From: Thiomicrorhabdus sp.
GTDB taxonomy: Bacteria > Pseudomonadota > Gammaproteobacteria > Thiomicrospirales > Thiomicrospiraceae
Assembly (NCBI GenBank): GCA_021648185.1
Contig: JAKITH010000024.1
Span: 1-11,208, forward strand
Length of the DNA stretch: 11,208 nt
Direction: 5' to 3'
The position numbers and the translations under genes are program-made. Shown here in pieces: positions 6,028 through 11,208 of the stretch. The notes below the pieces were generated by a model. That model searched no databases, had not been told where the DNA came from, and was given only the letters and a program-made list of their open reading frames with translations. Every line of letters starts with the position of its first letter. Within the stretch, counting starts at the first letter, position 1.

Positions 6028-7284
6028 ATGAACTGGATTACCTTTTTATTTTTAATCGCCCTCTTTTCAAACCTGATTATTGAGATTTGGCTCAACATCA
6101 AAAATCAACTGCACATCGGAAAACACCGCGATAAGGTGCCCAAAGAGTTTAGCGAAGTGGTGTCATTGGATGCCCACCAAAAAGCCGCCGATTACAGTCG
6201 TGCCAAACTGCAACTGGGTCGATTAGGGTTGGTTTACGATGTCGCCATTATTCTCTTTATGACATTAGGCGGTGGCTTTCAAGAAATTTATAACCTCTGG
6301 TTAAACAGTGGCTTAGAACCGATCTGGCGAGATGTTTTATTCTTAATGTCTACTTTGTGGATTCTCTCTTTACTTCATCTGCCTTTCTCAGTCATCAGCA
6401 CCTTTAAAATTGAGTCTGAATTTGGGTTTAATAAAACCACCCCTATGAAATTTATAACCGATTTGCTCAAGCAATGGGCTTTAATGGTCGCGCTGGGTGT
6501 ACCGCTTATTTGGGTGGTTTTAACCATTATGGACAGCTACATTGATCAAGCATGGTGGTTTTATACTTGGGTGGTTTGGATGAGTTTTCAGTTTCTGTTA
6601 ATGTGGGCCTATCCAAAGTGGATTGCGCCTATTTTTAATAAGTTCTCCCCCCTTGAAGATGAAGAGATGAATGCTCGAATCACCAAATTACTCGAACGCA
6701 CGGGGTTTGAGTCCAACGGTATTTTTGTAATGGATGGCTCTTCACGCTCAGGACATGGCAACGCTTACTTTACGGGCATGGGAAAAAATAAACGTATTGT
6801 CTTTTTTGACACATTACTGGAAACTCTCACGCCCGAAGAGGTGGAAGCCGTTCTGGCACATGAACTGGGGCATTTTAAACACGGACACATTCGCCAACGT
6901 TTGATTGAAAGCACGGTGCTTACCCTTGCTGGGCTTGCACTGCTTGGCTGGTTGATTCAACTGCCTGAATTTTATGCGGGATTAGGCATGACCTCAGAAA
7001 CCCCTGCGGCCGCACTGCTGCTCTTTATGACTGCAGTGCCGGCGGTGTTCTTTTTTATGGGGCCGTTAAGTGCCATGAAAAGTCGTAAACATGAATTTGA
7101 GGCGGATGCCTTTGCTGCAGAGCACGTTGGATCAGAGCATTTAATTTCTGCACTACTCAAAATGTATCGAGACAATGCCAGCACCTTAACACCCGATCCC
7201 ACTTACTCTGGCTACCATGACAGTCACCCTCCCGCTAAAATACGAATTGATCATTTAAAATCACTGTCCAAGGAGCATTCATAA
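6028..7284 (+). CDS. M48-family (Ste24-like) integral membrane zinc metallopeptidase
   Basis: A 418-residue membrane protease resembling the eukaryotic CAAX protease Ste24. The N-terminal half (about 1-200) has four or five membrane segments, like the M48 N-terminal domain. The catalytic motif is HELGH at 278-282, with H278, H282 and nucleophile-activating E279. The third zinc ligand is probably E356 in SRKHEFEADAFA (352-363). The SHPP block (399-402) is also conserved in the family. Bacteria with no prenylated CAAX substrates still carry this enzyme; its targets are generally unknown, with membrane protein quality control a reasonable inference. It starts a tight unit with the pterin dehydratase homologue (2 bases between stop and next ATG) and rsgA. 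No clear ribosome binding site precedes ATG 6028. Confidence 0.92.
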   Translation: MNWITFLFLIALFSNLIIEIWLNIKNQLHIGKHRDKVPKEFSEVVSLDAHQKAADYSRAKLQLGRLGLVYDVAIILFMTLGGGFQEIYNLWLNSGLEPIWRDVLFLMSTLWILSLLHLPFSVISTFKIESEFGFNKTTPMKFITDLLKQWALMVALGVPLIWVVLTIMDSYIDQAWWFYTWVVWMSFQFLLMWAYPKWIAPIFNKFSPLEDEEMNARITKLLERTGFESNGIFVMDGSSRSGHGNAYFTGMGKNKRIVFFDTLLETLTPEEVEAVLAHELGHFKHGHIRQRLIESTVLTLAGLALLGWLIQLPEFYAGLGMTSETPAAALLLFMTAVPAVFFFMGPLSAMKSRKHEFEADAFAAEHVGSEHLISALLKMYRDNASTLTPDPTYSGYHDSHPPAKIRIDHLKSLSKEHS

Positions 7285-7285
7285 C

Positions 7286-7639
7286 ATGAGCACTCACTCC
7301 CCAATTGCAGAAACCCTTAGCCAGCAACACTGCCAAGAGATCGTCAAAGGTGATAAACCCTTAATCATTCCCGCCATTGAAAGTCATCTCAGCCAACTAC
7401 CAGGCTGGGAGGCTCCCATTAGCTATGCTGACATTCGTAAAACATTTTCGTTTAAAAACTACCTACAAACCATCTCATTTGTGAATGCGGTAACATGGAT
7501 CGCCAATAAAGAGGATCACTACCCTACACTGTCTTTTGATTACAACAGTGTTCAGATCAGCTTAAACACTCAGCAGATCAAAGGCATTAGCCTCAACGAT
7601 ATGATTTTAGCGGCAAAAATTAATGCCCTACTTGATTAA
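7286..7639 (+). CDS. Pterin-4a-carbinolamine dehydratase-like protein with a degenerate active site
   Basis: A 117-residue protein whose C-terminal two thirds match the PCD/DCoH fold: WEAPISYADIRKTFSFKNY (41-59), FVNAVTWIANKEDHYP (65-80), FDYNSVQISLNTQQIKGIS (84-102) and NDMILAAKIN (104-113). The family dehydrates 4a-hydroxytetrahydrobiopterin and is also linked to molybdopterin metabolism and other pterin repair. The active-site signature normally has His-His-Pro, and a His or Trp further on. Here the motif is H78-Y79-P80 and Q96 stands where His/Trp is expected, while Y86 and D105 are kept. Two of the three catalytic histidines known from rat DCoH are thus replaced, so activity may be lost or changed. 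A good GGAG (7272-7275) lies inside the end of the peptidase gene, showing coupling. No aromatic amino acid hydroxylase gene is in the window. Confidence 0.85.
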   Translation: MSTHSPIAETLSQQHCQEIVKGDKPLIIPAIESHLSQLPGWEAPISYADIRKTFSFKNYLQTISFVNAVTWIANKEDHYPTLSFDYNSVQISLNTQQIKGISLNDMILAAKINALLD

Positions 7640-7667
7640 TGCCCTGCTTGAATTAATCCCCCTACTC
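7619..7667 (+). repeat. Three tandem 16-bp units across the stop codon of the pterin dehydratase gene
   Basis: Units at 7619-7634 (ATTAATGCCCTACTTG), 7635-7650 (one base different) and 7652-7667 (ATTAATCCCCCTACTC, more diverged, after one extra A). The first unit holds the last codons and the second contains most of the stop codon. Because 16 is not a multiple of three, the duplication could have set the present reading-frame end. Confidence 0.7.
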
Positions 7668-7686
7668 TAAAAAACGGTCTAATACC

Positions 7687-8724
7687 ATGGCAAAACGCAA
7701 ACTAACTCAACGACAAAAGCGTAGAGTGGATGAACAACTTCAAAAAAGAAACGTTGAAAAAATTTCTCCCCCCCCCTCTTCACACAATACACAGCTCGGT
7801 GAGGAGCAAATGGGCTTGGTCATTACCAGCTTTGGTAAACGCGTATTAGTGGAGTCCGAAAGCGGTGAACACTACCGCTGTGCCATCCGACAACACCTCG
7901 GAAAGCTTGTCGCGGGCGATCAGGTTATTTGGCAAACGGACATTGAAGCCCATACTGGCGTGGTGATTAGTGTACTGCCTAGAAAGCATGAACTCAGCCG
8001 CCCAGGGTTTCGAGGCGAAACCCGAATGATTGCCGCCAACATTGATTTTATTGGTATTGTCATGCCAGTACTGCCTGGGATCCACCCTGATATGATTGAT
8101 CGCTATCTGGTCGCTGCCAATCAACTTAATATTCCTGCCATTATTATCATTAATAAAGTCGATCTGCTTTCTGGCGAAGAGGACTGGGAATCCATTGCAG
8201 CATTACTCGAACCTTATGTGGCAATGGGCATCGAACTGCTGCCCGCCTCAACCATCTCTAACGCTGGACTAGAGGACTTACGCGCCTTTATGGAGGGCAA
8301 AAACAGTGTATTTGTGGGTCCATCGGGTGCCGGAAAATCCTCTTTAATCAATGCACTGATTCCCGACTTGCACATTCGAGTTGGTACGCTGTCCGATGCA
8401 ACTGGCCTAGGAAAACACACCACCACCAACAGCATCCTTTACCACCTGCCCTCTATCGACCCCAGCAAACCCTACCTTGGCAATCTCATTGACTCCCCTG
8501 GTATTCGTCAATTTAGCCCAACACCCTGTTCATTAAGTGCGTTAGAAAGCTATTACCCTGACTTTTCGCCCTATTTAGGGCAGTGCAAGTACAACAACTG
8601 CACCCACAGTATCGAGCCTCACTGTGCGATTAAAGATGCCGTGGAACACGGAGACATCGCCGTCAGTCGCTACCAGAGCTTTCAGCGATTATTAACCGAC
8701 TTTAAAAGTGAACCTGAGCACTAA
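7687..8724 (+). CDS. rsgA: Small ribosomal subunit biogenesis GTPase RsgA
   Basis: A late-stage 30S assembly GTPase that checks the decoding centre and releases upon GTP hydrolysis. The 345-residue protein has the circularly permuted GTPase order: G4 NKVDL (156-160), G5 PAS (186-188), G1 GPSGAGKSS (211-219), G2 GLGKHTTT (240-247) and G3 DSPG (269-272). An N-terminal OB fold (about 42-100) precedes this, and the C-terminal zinc knuckle has C300, C305, H307 and C313, matching the E. coli spacing. The basic N-terminal tail (MAKRKLTQRQKRRV) is typical. Between tail and OB fold is SPPPSS (27-32), encoded by a nine-C motif copy. The gene is 47 bp after the pterin dehydratase gene, across tandem repeats. 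The ribosome binding site is poor. Adjacency to orn is conserved in gammaproteobacteria. Confidence 0.96.
   Translation: MAKRKLTQRQKRRVDEQLQKRNVEKISPPPSSHNTQLGEEQMGLVITSFGKRVLVESESGEHYRCAIRQHLGKLVAGDQVIWQTDIEAHTGVVISVLPRKHELSRPGFRGETRMIAANIDFIGIVMPVLPGIHPDMIDRYLVAANQLNIPAIIIINKVDLLSGEEDWESIAALLEPYVAMGIELLPASTISNAGLEDLRAFMEGKNSVFVGPSGAGKSSLINALIPDLHIRVGTLSDATGLGKHTTTNSILYHLPSIDPSKPYLGNLIDSPGIRQFSPTPCSLSALESYYPDFSPYLGQCKYNNCTHSIEPHCAIKDAVEHGDIAVSRYQSFQRLLTDFKSEPEH
7763..7781 (+). repeat. C-tract motif copy 5 (C9), in rsgA
   Basis: TTT, C, T, C9, then TCTTC. In frame, it encodes the ISPPPSS of the flexible linker between the basic tail and OB fold. It is 76 bases after the start codon, so any slippage of the tract would abolish the whole GTPase. 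Confidence 0.65.
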
Positions 8725-8737
8725 AAAAATAAACCCA

Positions 8738-8766
8738 TTGCACTCATATTTAACCTCGTCTAAGAT
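8738..8766 (+). promoter_or_regulatory. Weak candidate promoter for the first cytochrome gene
   Basis: TTGCAC (8738-8743) and TAAGAT (8761-8766) are separated by 17 bases and lie 38 bases before the ATG at 8805. Both hexamers are imperfect. There is no terminator after rsgA, so readthrough from rsgA is also possible. Confidence 0.3.
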
Positions 8767-8804
8767 AAAGAATTATTCCTTAGCCCTAATCCTTGGAGAA
8801 CATT

Positions 8805-9116
8805 ATGCAAAAACCCCTTATTGCTCTATTTTCAATCGGCCTGATGACCATGGCAAGCACCAGCATGGCAGAGGGCGATCCCATTGCAGGGAAAGATAAA
8901 TTTAAATCCACCTGTGTCACCTGTCATGGCTCCAATGCCGAAGGCAATGTAGGCCCCAAACTAGCGGGTCAACCAGCGGCAGACATTATTAGAAAATTAA
9001 CCGAATACAGAGCAGGAAAACAAAGAGGCCCCATGACCTTCATGATGGCGCCCATGGCTCAAGGACTGACTGAAGCCGAAGTTCAAAATGTAGCTGCCTA
9101 TGTGTCTGGGCTATAA
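8805..9116 (+). CDS. Periplasmic monohaem cytochrome c (class I, c553/c4-like), paralogue 1
   Basis: A 103-residue secreted electron carrier. The signal peptide MQKPLIALFSIGLMTMASTSMA is probably cut after A22, leaving about 81 residues. Haem is bound through C37-V-T-C40-H41. The distal ligand is probably M81 in the methionine-rich MMAPMA (80-85). GPKLAGQPAAD (50-60) and the C-terminal helix are shared with the next two genes. Start ATG 8805 has GGAG six bases ahead; a TTG at 8793 in the same frame lies within that ribosome binding site and is not a likely start. It follows rsgA by 80 bp. It is the most diverged of the three close paralogues, with less biased codons, which suggests lower expression. 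The redox partner is not evident. Confidence 0.93.
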   Translation: MQKPLIALFSIGLMTMASTSMAEGDPIAGKDKFKSTCVTCHGSNAEGNVGPKLAGQPAADIIRKLTEYRAGKQRGPMTFMMAPMAQGLTEAEVQNVAAYVSGL

Positions 9117-9155
9117 ATCAGGCCGATAAACCAGAGCTATAAAAACTTTATCTCT

Positions 9156-9205
9156 ATAAAAAGGGGGATTGCTTGAGTTCAAGTGACACCCTCTTTTTTT
9201 ATAGA
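9156..9205. terminator. Bidirectional terminator between cytochrome 1 and the small membrane gene
   Basis: AAAAAGGGGG (9158-9167) pairs with CCCTCTTTTT (9189-9198), with one G-T pair, capped by an inner hairpin CTTGA (9172-9176) GT TCAAG (9179-9183). T runs follow on both strands. It serves the cytochrome ending at 9116 and the minus-strand gene whose stop is at 9222. Confidence 0.75.
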
Positions 9206-9221
9206 AACTATTCGATGAGAG

Positions 9222-9398
9222 CTAAAACCCTGCCAACCATACCGATCCGCCATAGAGCAACGCGGCTAATCCAAAGAGCGTAACGACCCAAAATAGAAAG
9301 ATCCAACCAATCTGAAGTGGCTTTCTAATCAGCTTTAAAATAACCCAACTTATCGCCGTTAACACCAGAATAACAACCCATAACTTAACAAACAACAT
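9222..9398 (-). CDS. Small two-helix membrane protein, 58 residues, unrecognised
   Basis: From the ATG at 9398 to TAG at 9224-9222. The peptide begins MLFVKLWVVILVLTAISWVILK and then has a basic turn (KLIRKPLQ, 22-29) and a second hydrophobic stretch (about 31-56, rich in Trp, Phe, Leu). The basic turn between the helices predicts a hairpin with both ends in the periplasm. GAGGG lies about 10 bases upstream, with AGG closer. I do not recognise a family. It lies antisense within the cytochrome array, between cytochrome 1 and the regulatory region of cytochrome 2, and ends 22 bases from the bidirectional terminator, consistent with a real transcript. A role with the cytochromes is only a guess from position. 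It is shorter than common gene-finding cut-offs. Confidence 0.6.
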   Translation of the reverse strand: MLFVKLWVVILVLTAISWVILKLIRKPLQIGWIFLFWVVTLFGLAALLYGGSVWLAGF

Positions 9399-9756
9399 AA
9401 CCTAATACCCTCATTAATTTTTTTAGTGAAACTATACTCTTTTTAATAACGCTTACCCCCTTCCCTTTCTCCATCCTAATTTTATGTCGATTAATAACTT
9501 TTAATCCGTTAATGCTTTTTTTAAAAAAAAAGAGTAGACTTTTTACTCTAAAATACAGTAAAAATCAGACTTTCAACACCTTTTACTACTCCTTTATCAA
9601 AACTTTTTACTCAATCTTAAGGGTTAAGACAGCTTTCACTAAAATAGTCTAAATTACTCCACGATTCAATCTTGACTCAACCTATATTTTCGTCTGTAAT
9701 AGCGCTCAGGGTTCAACCCTATACTATTTAAATAGTGCTTATTAGGAGAGTACATT
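9399..9756 (+). promoter_or_regulatory. AT-rich 358-bp regulatory region upstream of cytochrome 2, no gene seen
   Basis: No open frame of note on either strand. It holds a T7A9 tract (9516-9531), which may bend DNA or act as an UP-type element; an 11-bp direct repeat ACTTTTTACTC (9538-9548 and 9602-9612); inverted repeats AGAGTA/TACTCT (9531-9536, 9544-9549) and CTTAA-GGG-TTAAG (9616-9628); GGGTTCAACCC (9709-9719); and the perfect 14-bp palindrome ACTATTTAAATAGT (9723-9736). All are read directly. That they are regulator sites is inference. Confidence 0.5.
9672..9700 (+). promoter_or_regulatory. Candidate sigma-70-type promoter of cytochrome 2
   Basis: TTGACT (9672-9677), 17-base spacer, TGTAAT (9695-9700). 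This is the best-matching pair in the region. The palindromes at 9709-9719 and 9723-9736 would then lie at and just after the start of transcription, where a repressor or 5'-end structure could act. An alternative -10 is TATACT (9720-9725), with no -35. Confidence 0.5.
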
Positions 9757-10062
9757 ATGAAAAATACAATTATTGCTCTAGCTGCGGCTGGATTAGTTAC
9801 TTTTGGTGCCGCTGCTCAAGCGGCTGACGTTGATGCTGGTAAAGCAGCTTACTCAACCTGCGTAGGTTGCCATGGTGCAAATGGAGAGGGTGGTGTGGGT
9901 CCTAAATTAGCAGGTCAAGCAGCCGCTGATGTTGCTCAAAAACTGCATGACTACAAAGCGGGCAAACAAGTAGGCCCTATGACATCAATGATGGCTCCTA
10001 TGGCCGCTGGTCTTTCTGAATCAGACATTGCAAACATTGCAGCATACACCGCTTCTCTATAA
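9757..10062 (+). CDS. Periplasmic monohaem cytochrome c (class I), paralogue 2
   Basis: A 101-residue secreted cytochrome. The signal peptide MKNTIIALAAAGLVTFGAAAQA is probably cut near A22/A23. The haem site is C35-V-G-C38-H39; the axial Met is probably M79 within GPMTSMMAPMAAGL (73-86). Flanking blocks GGVGPKLAGQ (45-54) and IANIAAYTASL at the end match paralogue 3. Codons are strongly biased to GCT and GGT, and GGAGAG precedes the ATG by seven bases, both signs of high expression. It has its own long regulatory region and its own terminator, so it is likely the main, monocistronic cytochrome of the array. Probable role is shuttling electrons between periplasmic dehydrogenases and a terminal oxidase; partners are not shown by the sequence. 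Confidence 0.94.
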   Translation: MKNTIIALAAAGLVTFGAAAQAADVDAGKAAYSTCVGCHGANGEGGVGPKLAGQAAADVAQKLHDYKAGKQVGPMTSMMAPMAAGLSESDIANIAAYTASL

Positions 10063-10083
10063 TTTTTTAGAGATCGTGTTGTA

Positions 10084-10113
10084 AAAAAACCGCCTTTTTG
10101 GCGGTTTTTTTTT
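10084..10113 (+). terminator. Intrinsic terminator of cytochrome 2
   Basis: ACCGCC (10089-10094) pairs with GGCGGT (10100-10105) across a T5 loop, extended by A:T pairs, and is followed by an uninterrupted T run to 10113. Confidence 0.92.
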
Positions 10114-10133
10114 GCCCAATAAATAAATTCTAT

Positions 10134-10162
10134 TTGCCTTAATCACTAATTTAGCTTTAAAT
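10134..10162 (+). promoter_or_regulatory. Weak candidate promoter of cytochrome 3
   Basis: TTGCCT (10134-10139), 17-base spacer, TTAAAT (10157-10162), 46 bases before the ATG. Some promoter is needed here because a strong terminator lies immediately upstream, but the match is modest. Confidence 0.35.
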
Positions 10163-10207
10163 GTCAACTGTAAGACTTATTCTTAATCAAAAAAAGAGAT
10201 TACAAAC

Positions 10208-10516
10208 ATGATGAAAAATACAATTATTGCACTCGCTGCCGCTGGATTAATGACTTTAGCTACCGCTTCTCAAGCAGGTGATGCCGCTGCAGGTAAAGCA
10301 GCCTTTGCAACCTGCGTGGGTTGTCACGGTGCCAGCGCTGAAGGTGGTGTAGGCCCTAAATTAGCAGGCCAACCCGCCGCTGATATCGTTCAAAAGCTAG
10401 GTGAGTATAAAGCTGGAAAGCAGAGGGGCCCTATGACCTCAATGATGGCGCCAATGGCCGCAGGCCTATCTGATTCAGATATGGCAAATATTGCAGCCTA
10501 TACTTCCTCTCTATAG
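10208..10516 (+). CDS. Periplasmic monohaem cytochrome c (class I), paralogue 3
   Basis: A 102-residue secreted cytochrome, evidently a tandem duplicate of the preceding gene. Twenty bases from the ATG at 10211 onward are identical to the start of paralogue 2, and most of the mature protein is the same. The signal peptide ends near SQA-GD (22-25). The haem site is C36-V-G-C39-H40, with probable axial M80. It shares GKQRGPMT with paralogue 1 (paralogue 2 has QVGPMT), so the three genes are mosaics of one another. ATG ATG doublet: the first (10208) is nine bases from GAG (10196-10198) and preferred; the second gives the start equivalent to paralogue 2. It is bracketed by two terminators, so it is transcribed alone. 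Confidence 0.94.
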   Translation: MMKNTIIALAAAGLMTLATASQAGDAAAGKAAFATCVGCHGASAEGGVGPKLAGQPAADIVQKLGEYKAGKQRGPMTSMMAPMAAGLSDSDMANIAAYTSSL

Positions 10517-10532
10517 CCGTTAGAGAGCTTTT

Positions 10533-10565
10533 AAAAAAACCGTCATTGATTGACGGTTTTTTTTT
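10533..10565 (+). terminator. Intrinsic terminator of cytochrome 3
   Basis: CCGTCA (10540-10545) pairs with TGACGG (10551-10556), with A7 before and T9 after. It is of the same design as the terminator of cytochrome 2, but the stem sequence differs. Confidence 0.92.
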
Positions 10566-10605
10566 ACCTATCCTTCTTGCTTTTTCCGCTACCAACCCTT
10601 TAGAA

Positions 10606-10614
10606 TGGTATAGT
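10606..10614 (+). promoter_or_regulatory. Extended -10 promoter candidate for cytochrome 4
   Basis: TG-G-TATAGT, an extended -10 element, 35 bases before the ATG at 10650. There is no good -35, which extended -10 promoters can lack. Confidence 0.45.
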
Positions 10615-10649
10615 TAAAATATTCCCATTAAACAATGAGTGTAATCACC

Positions 10650-10964
10650 ATGAAAAAATTATTTATTGCAGCAATGAGCGCTACGCTTTTATTTTCAGCC
10701 TCTGTCTATTCCGCGGGTTCAACCCATTCAACAGCACCTGCTTCAGCGGCGGCTTGTGCGGGTTGCCATGGTACCGACGGTAACAGTGTGGTACCTAACT
10801 TTCCTAAGCTGGCGGGACAACATGCCGCTTACATTGAAAAACAGCTTAAAGACTTCCGTGGTGGCTTTCGTAATGATGCAACCATGGCACCATTCGCTAA
10901 GAGCCTGAGCGATGCAGATATTAAAGAACTCGGTGCTTTTTATGCAGCACAACCCGCTAAATAA
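10650..10964 (+). CDS. Periplasmic cytochrome c, c553/c4-type, more distant from the other three
   Basis: From ATG 10650 it is 104 residues. An in-frame ATG at 10635 would add five residues (MSVIT) before the typical MKKLFIAA signal start and has no ribosome binding site. The signal peptide covers about 1-22, followed by an Ala/Ser/Thr linker and then the haem site C36-A-G-C39-H40. FPKLAGQHAAYIEKQLKDFR (51-70) and RNDATMAPFAKSLSDADI (74-91) match single-domain cytochromes related to cytochrome c4; axial ligand probably M79. It is a different subfamily from the other three and likely has a different redox partner, perhaps a cytochrome c oxidase. It has its own terminator and converges on the right-edge oxidoreductase gene. 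Confidence 0.92.
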   Translation: MKKLFIAAMSATLLFSASVYSAGSTHSTAPASAAACAGCHGTDGNSVVPNFPKLAGQHAAYIEKQLKDFRGGFRNDATMAPFAKSLSDADIKELGAFYAAQPAK

Positions 10965-10981
10965 GCAAAAAATAGCTCAAT

Positions 10982-11007
10982 AAAAAAGGCGCTTTAAGCG
11001 CTTTTTT
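10982..11007. terminator. Terminator between cytochrome 4 and the right-edge gene
   Basis: AAAAAAG-GCGC (10982-10992) pairs with GCGCTTTTTT (10998-11007), with one bulged G. It has A:T-rich flanks on both sides, so it can stop both the cytochrome transcript and the convergent minus-strand gene ending at 11033. Confidence 0.8.
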
Positions 11008-11032
11008 ATTTCTAAATAGATTCAGAGCTTTA

Positions 11033-11208
11033 TTATAGCAACACTTTTTCTACCCCCCCCTCTTTTAGACTATCAACAAATGTTTTTTGCCATTGATCCC
11101 CTAATACATTTTTAACCATCTCCACCACAATGTAATCGGTTTTCAATCCGGTTTCACCTTCGTAACGATTAAGGCCTTGCTGACAAGCAGGACAAGAAGT
11201 TAAGATTT
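11033..11208 (-). CDS. C-terminal fragment of an FAD-linked / Fe-S oxidoreductase with CCG-type cysteine-rich domain
   Basis: The last 57 residues of a protein that enters from the right edge (frame from 11206) and ends at TAA 11035-11033. LTSCPACQQGLNRY, near the fragment start, is the second half of a CCG-type cysteine-rich domain, as in heterodisulfide reductase subunit B, glycolate oxidase iron-sulfur subunits and the large DUF3683/FAD-binding oxidoreductases. The following TDYIVVEMVKNVLGDQW resembles the end of the DUF3683-type proteins. Most of the gene is outside the window, so the substrate (lactate, glycolate or other) cannot be stated. The tail KEGGVEK is encoded by a variant C-tract motif copy. 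Confidence 0.75.
   Translation of the reverse strand, partial: ILTSCPACQQGLNRYEGETGLKTDYIVVEMVKNVLGDQWQKTFVDSLKEGGVEKVLL
11045..11066 (+). repeat. C-tract motif copy 6, variant (C8)
   Basis: T5, C, T, A, C8, then TCTTTT. It differs from the others by an A before the C run. On the minus strand it encodes KEGGVEK, close to the KEGGGEKK of the ThiL insertion. Similar Gly-Gly tails may be native to this family, so it is a weaker member. Confidence 0.5.

Noticed and set aside
6643..6654. TTCTCCCCCCTT in the M48 peptidase gene as a motif copy
   Set aside because: It encodes FNKFSPLE, a conserved stretch of the family, and has only six C. It fits codon choice without an inserted repeat.
8793..8804. 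TTG start at 8793 for cytochrome 1
   Set aside because: The TTG overlaps the ribosome binding site GGAG of the ATG at 8805, and the ATG gives a standard signal peptide.
9399..9756. CRISPR-like or tandem repeat array in the AT-rich region
   Set aside because: Repeats are only 5-14 bp and irregularly spaced, with no repeat-spacer periodicity.

Overview
The window looks like the chromosome of a mesophilic gammaproteobacterium. Composition by eye is low-to-mid 40s % GC. Gene order (ribH-nusB-thiL; orn divergent from an M48 peptidase, a pterin dehydratase and rsgA) is typical of the class. The array of small periplasmic c-type cytochromes, plus the tail of a large FAD/Fe-S oxidoreductase at the right edge, would suit a respiratory chemolithotroph such as a Thiomicrospira-like sulfur oxidiser. 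That last placement is inference.

Layout. The left edge (1-103, minus) is the N-terminus of an unidentified protein. A bidirectional terminator separates it from a DUF3579 gene (275-565, minus). aroG (757-1818, plus) opens aromatic amino acid synthesis and converges on thiL. The minus-strand block ribH > nusB > thiL (3961 down to 1887) covers the penultimate riboflavin step, transcription antitermination and the last thiamine diphosphate step. A strong hairpin lies between nusB and thiL. An APC-type permease (4091-5398, plus) is divergent from ribH and convergent with orn (5970-5413, minus). A plus-strand unit follows: M48 membrane peptidase, a pterin-4a-carbinolamine dehydratase homologue lacking two expected active-site histidines, and rsgA.

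From 8805 to 10964 lie four small secreted monohaem cytochromes c. Three are close paralogues and one is a more distant c553/c4-like protein. They have individual terminators and are interrupted by a 358-bp AT-rich, repeat-bearing regulatory region and an antisense gene for a 58-residue two-helix membrane protein. The right edge (11208-11033, minus) is the C-terminal cysteine-rich (CCG-type) end of an oxidoreductase.

The most unusual signal is a recurring polypyrimidine motif, roughly T(3-7)-C-T-C(7-10)-T-T/C, on either strand at 1861-1875, 1907-1922, 2198-2223, 4432-4448, 7763-7781 and (variant) 11045-11066. One pair forms the inverted repeat of the aroG/thiL terminator. Others sit in frame in genes, in a thiL insertion, a permease loop and the rsgA linker. 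This dispersal resembles uptake-signal-type or small mobile repeats and is the best candidate for something undescribed.
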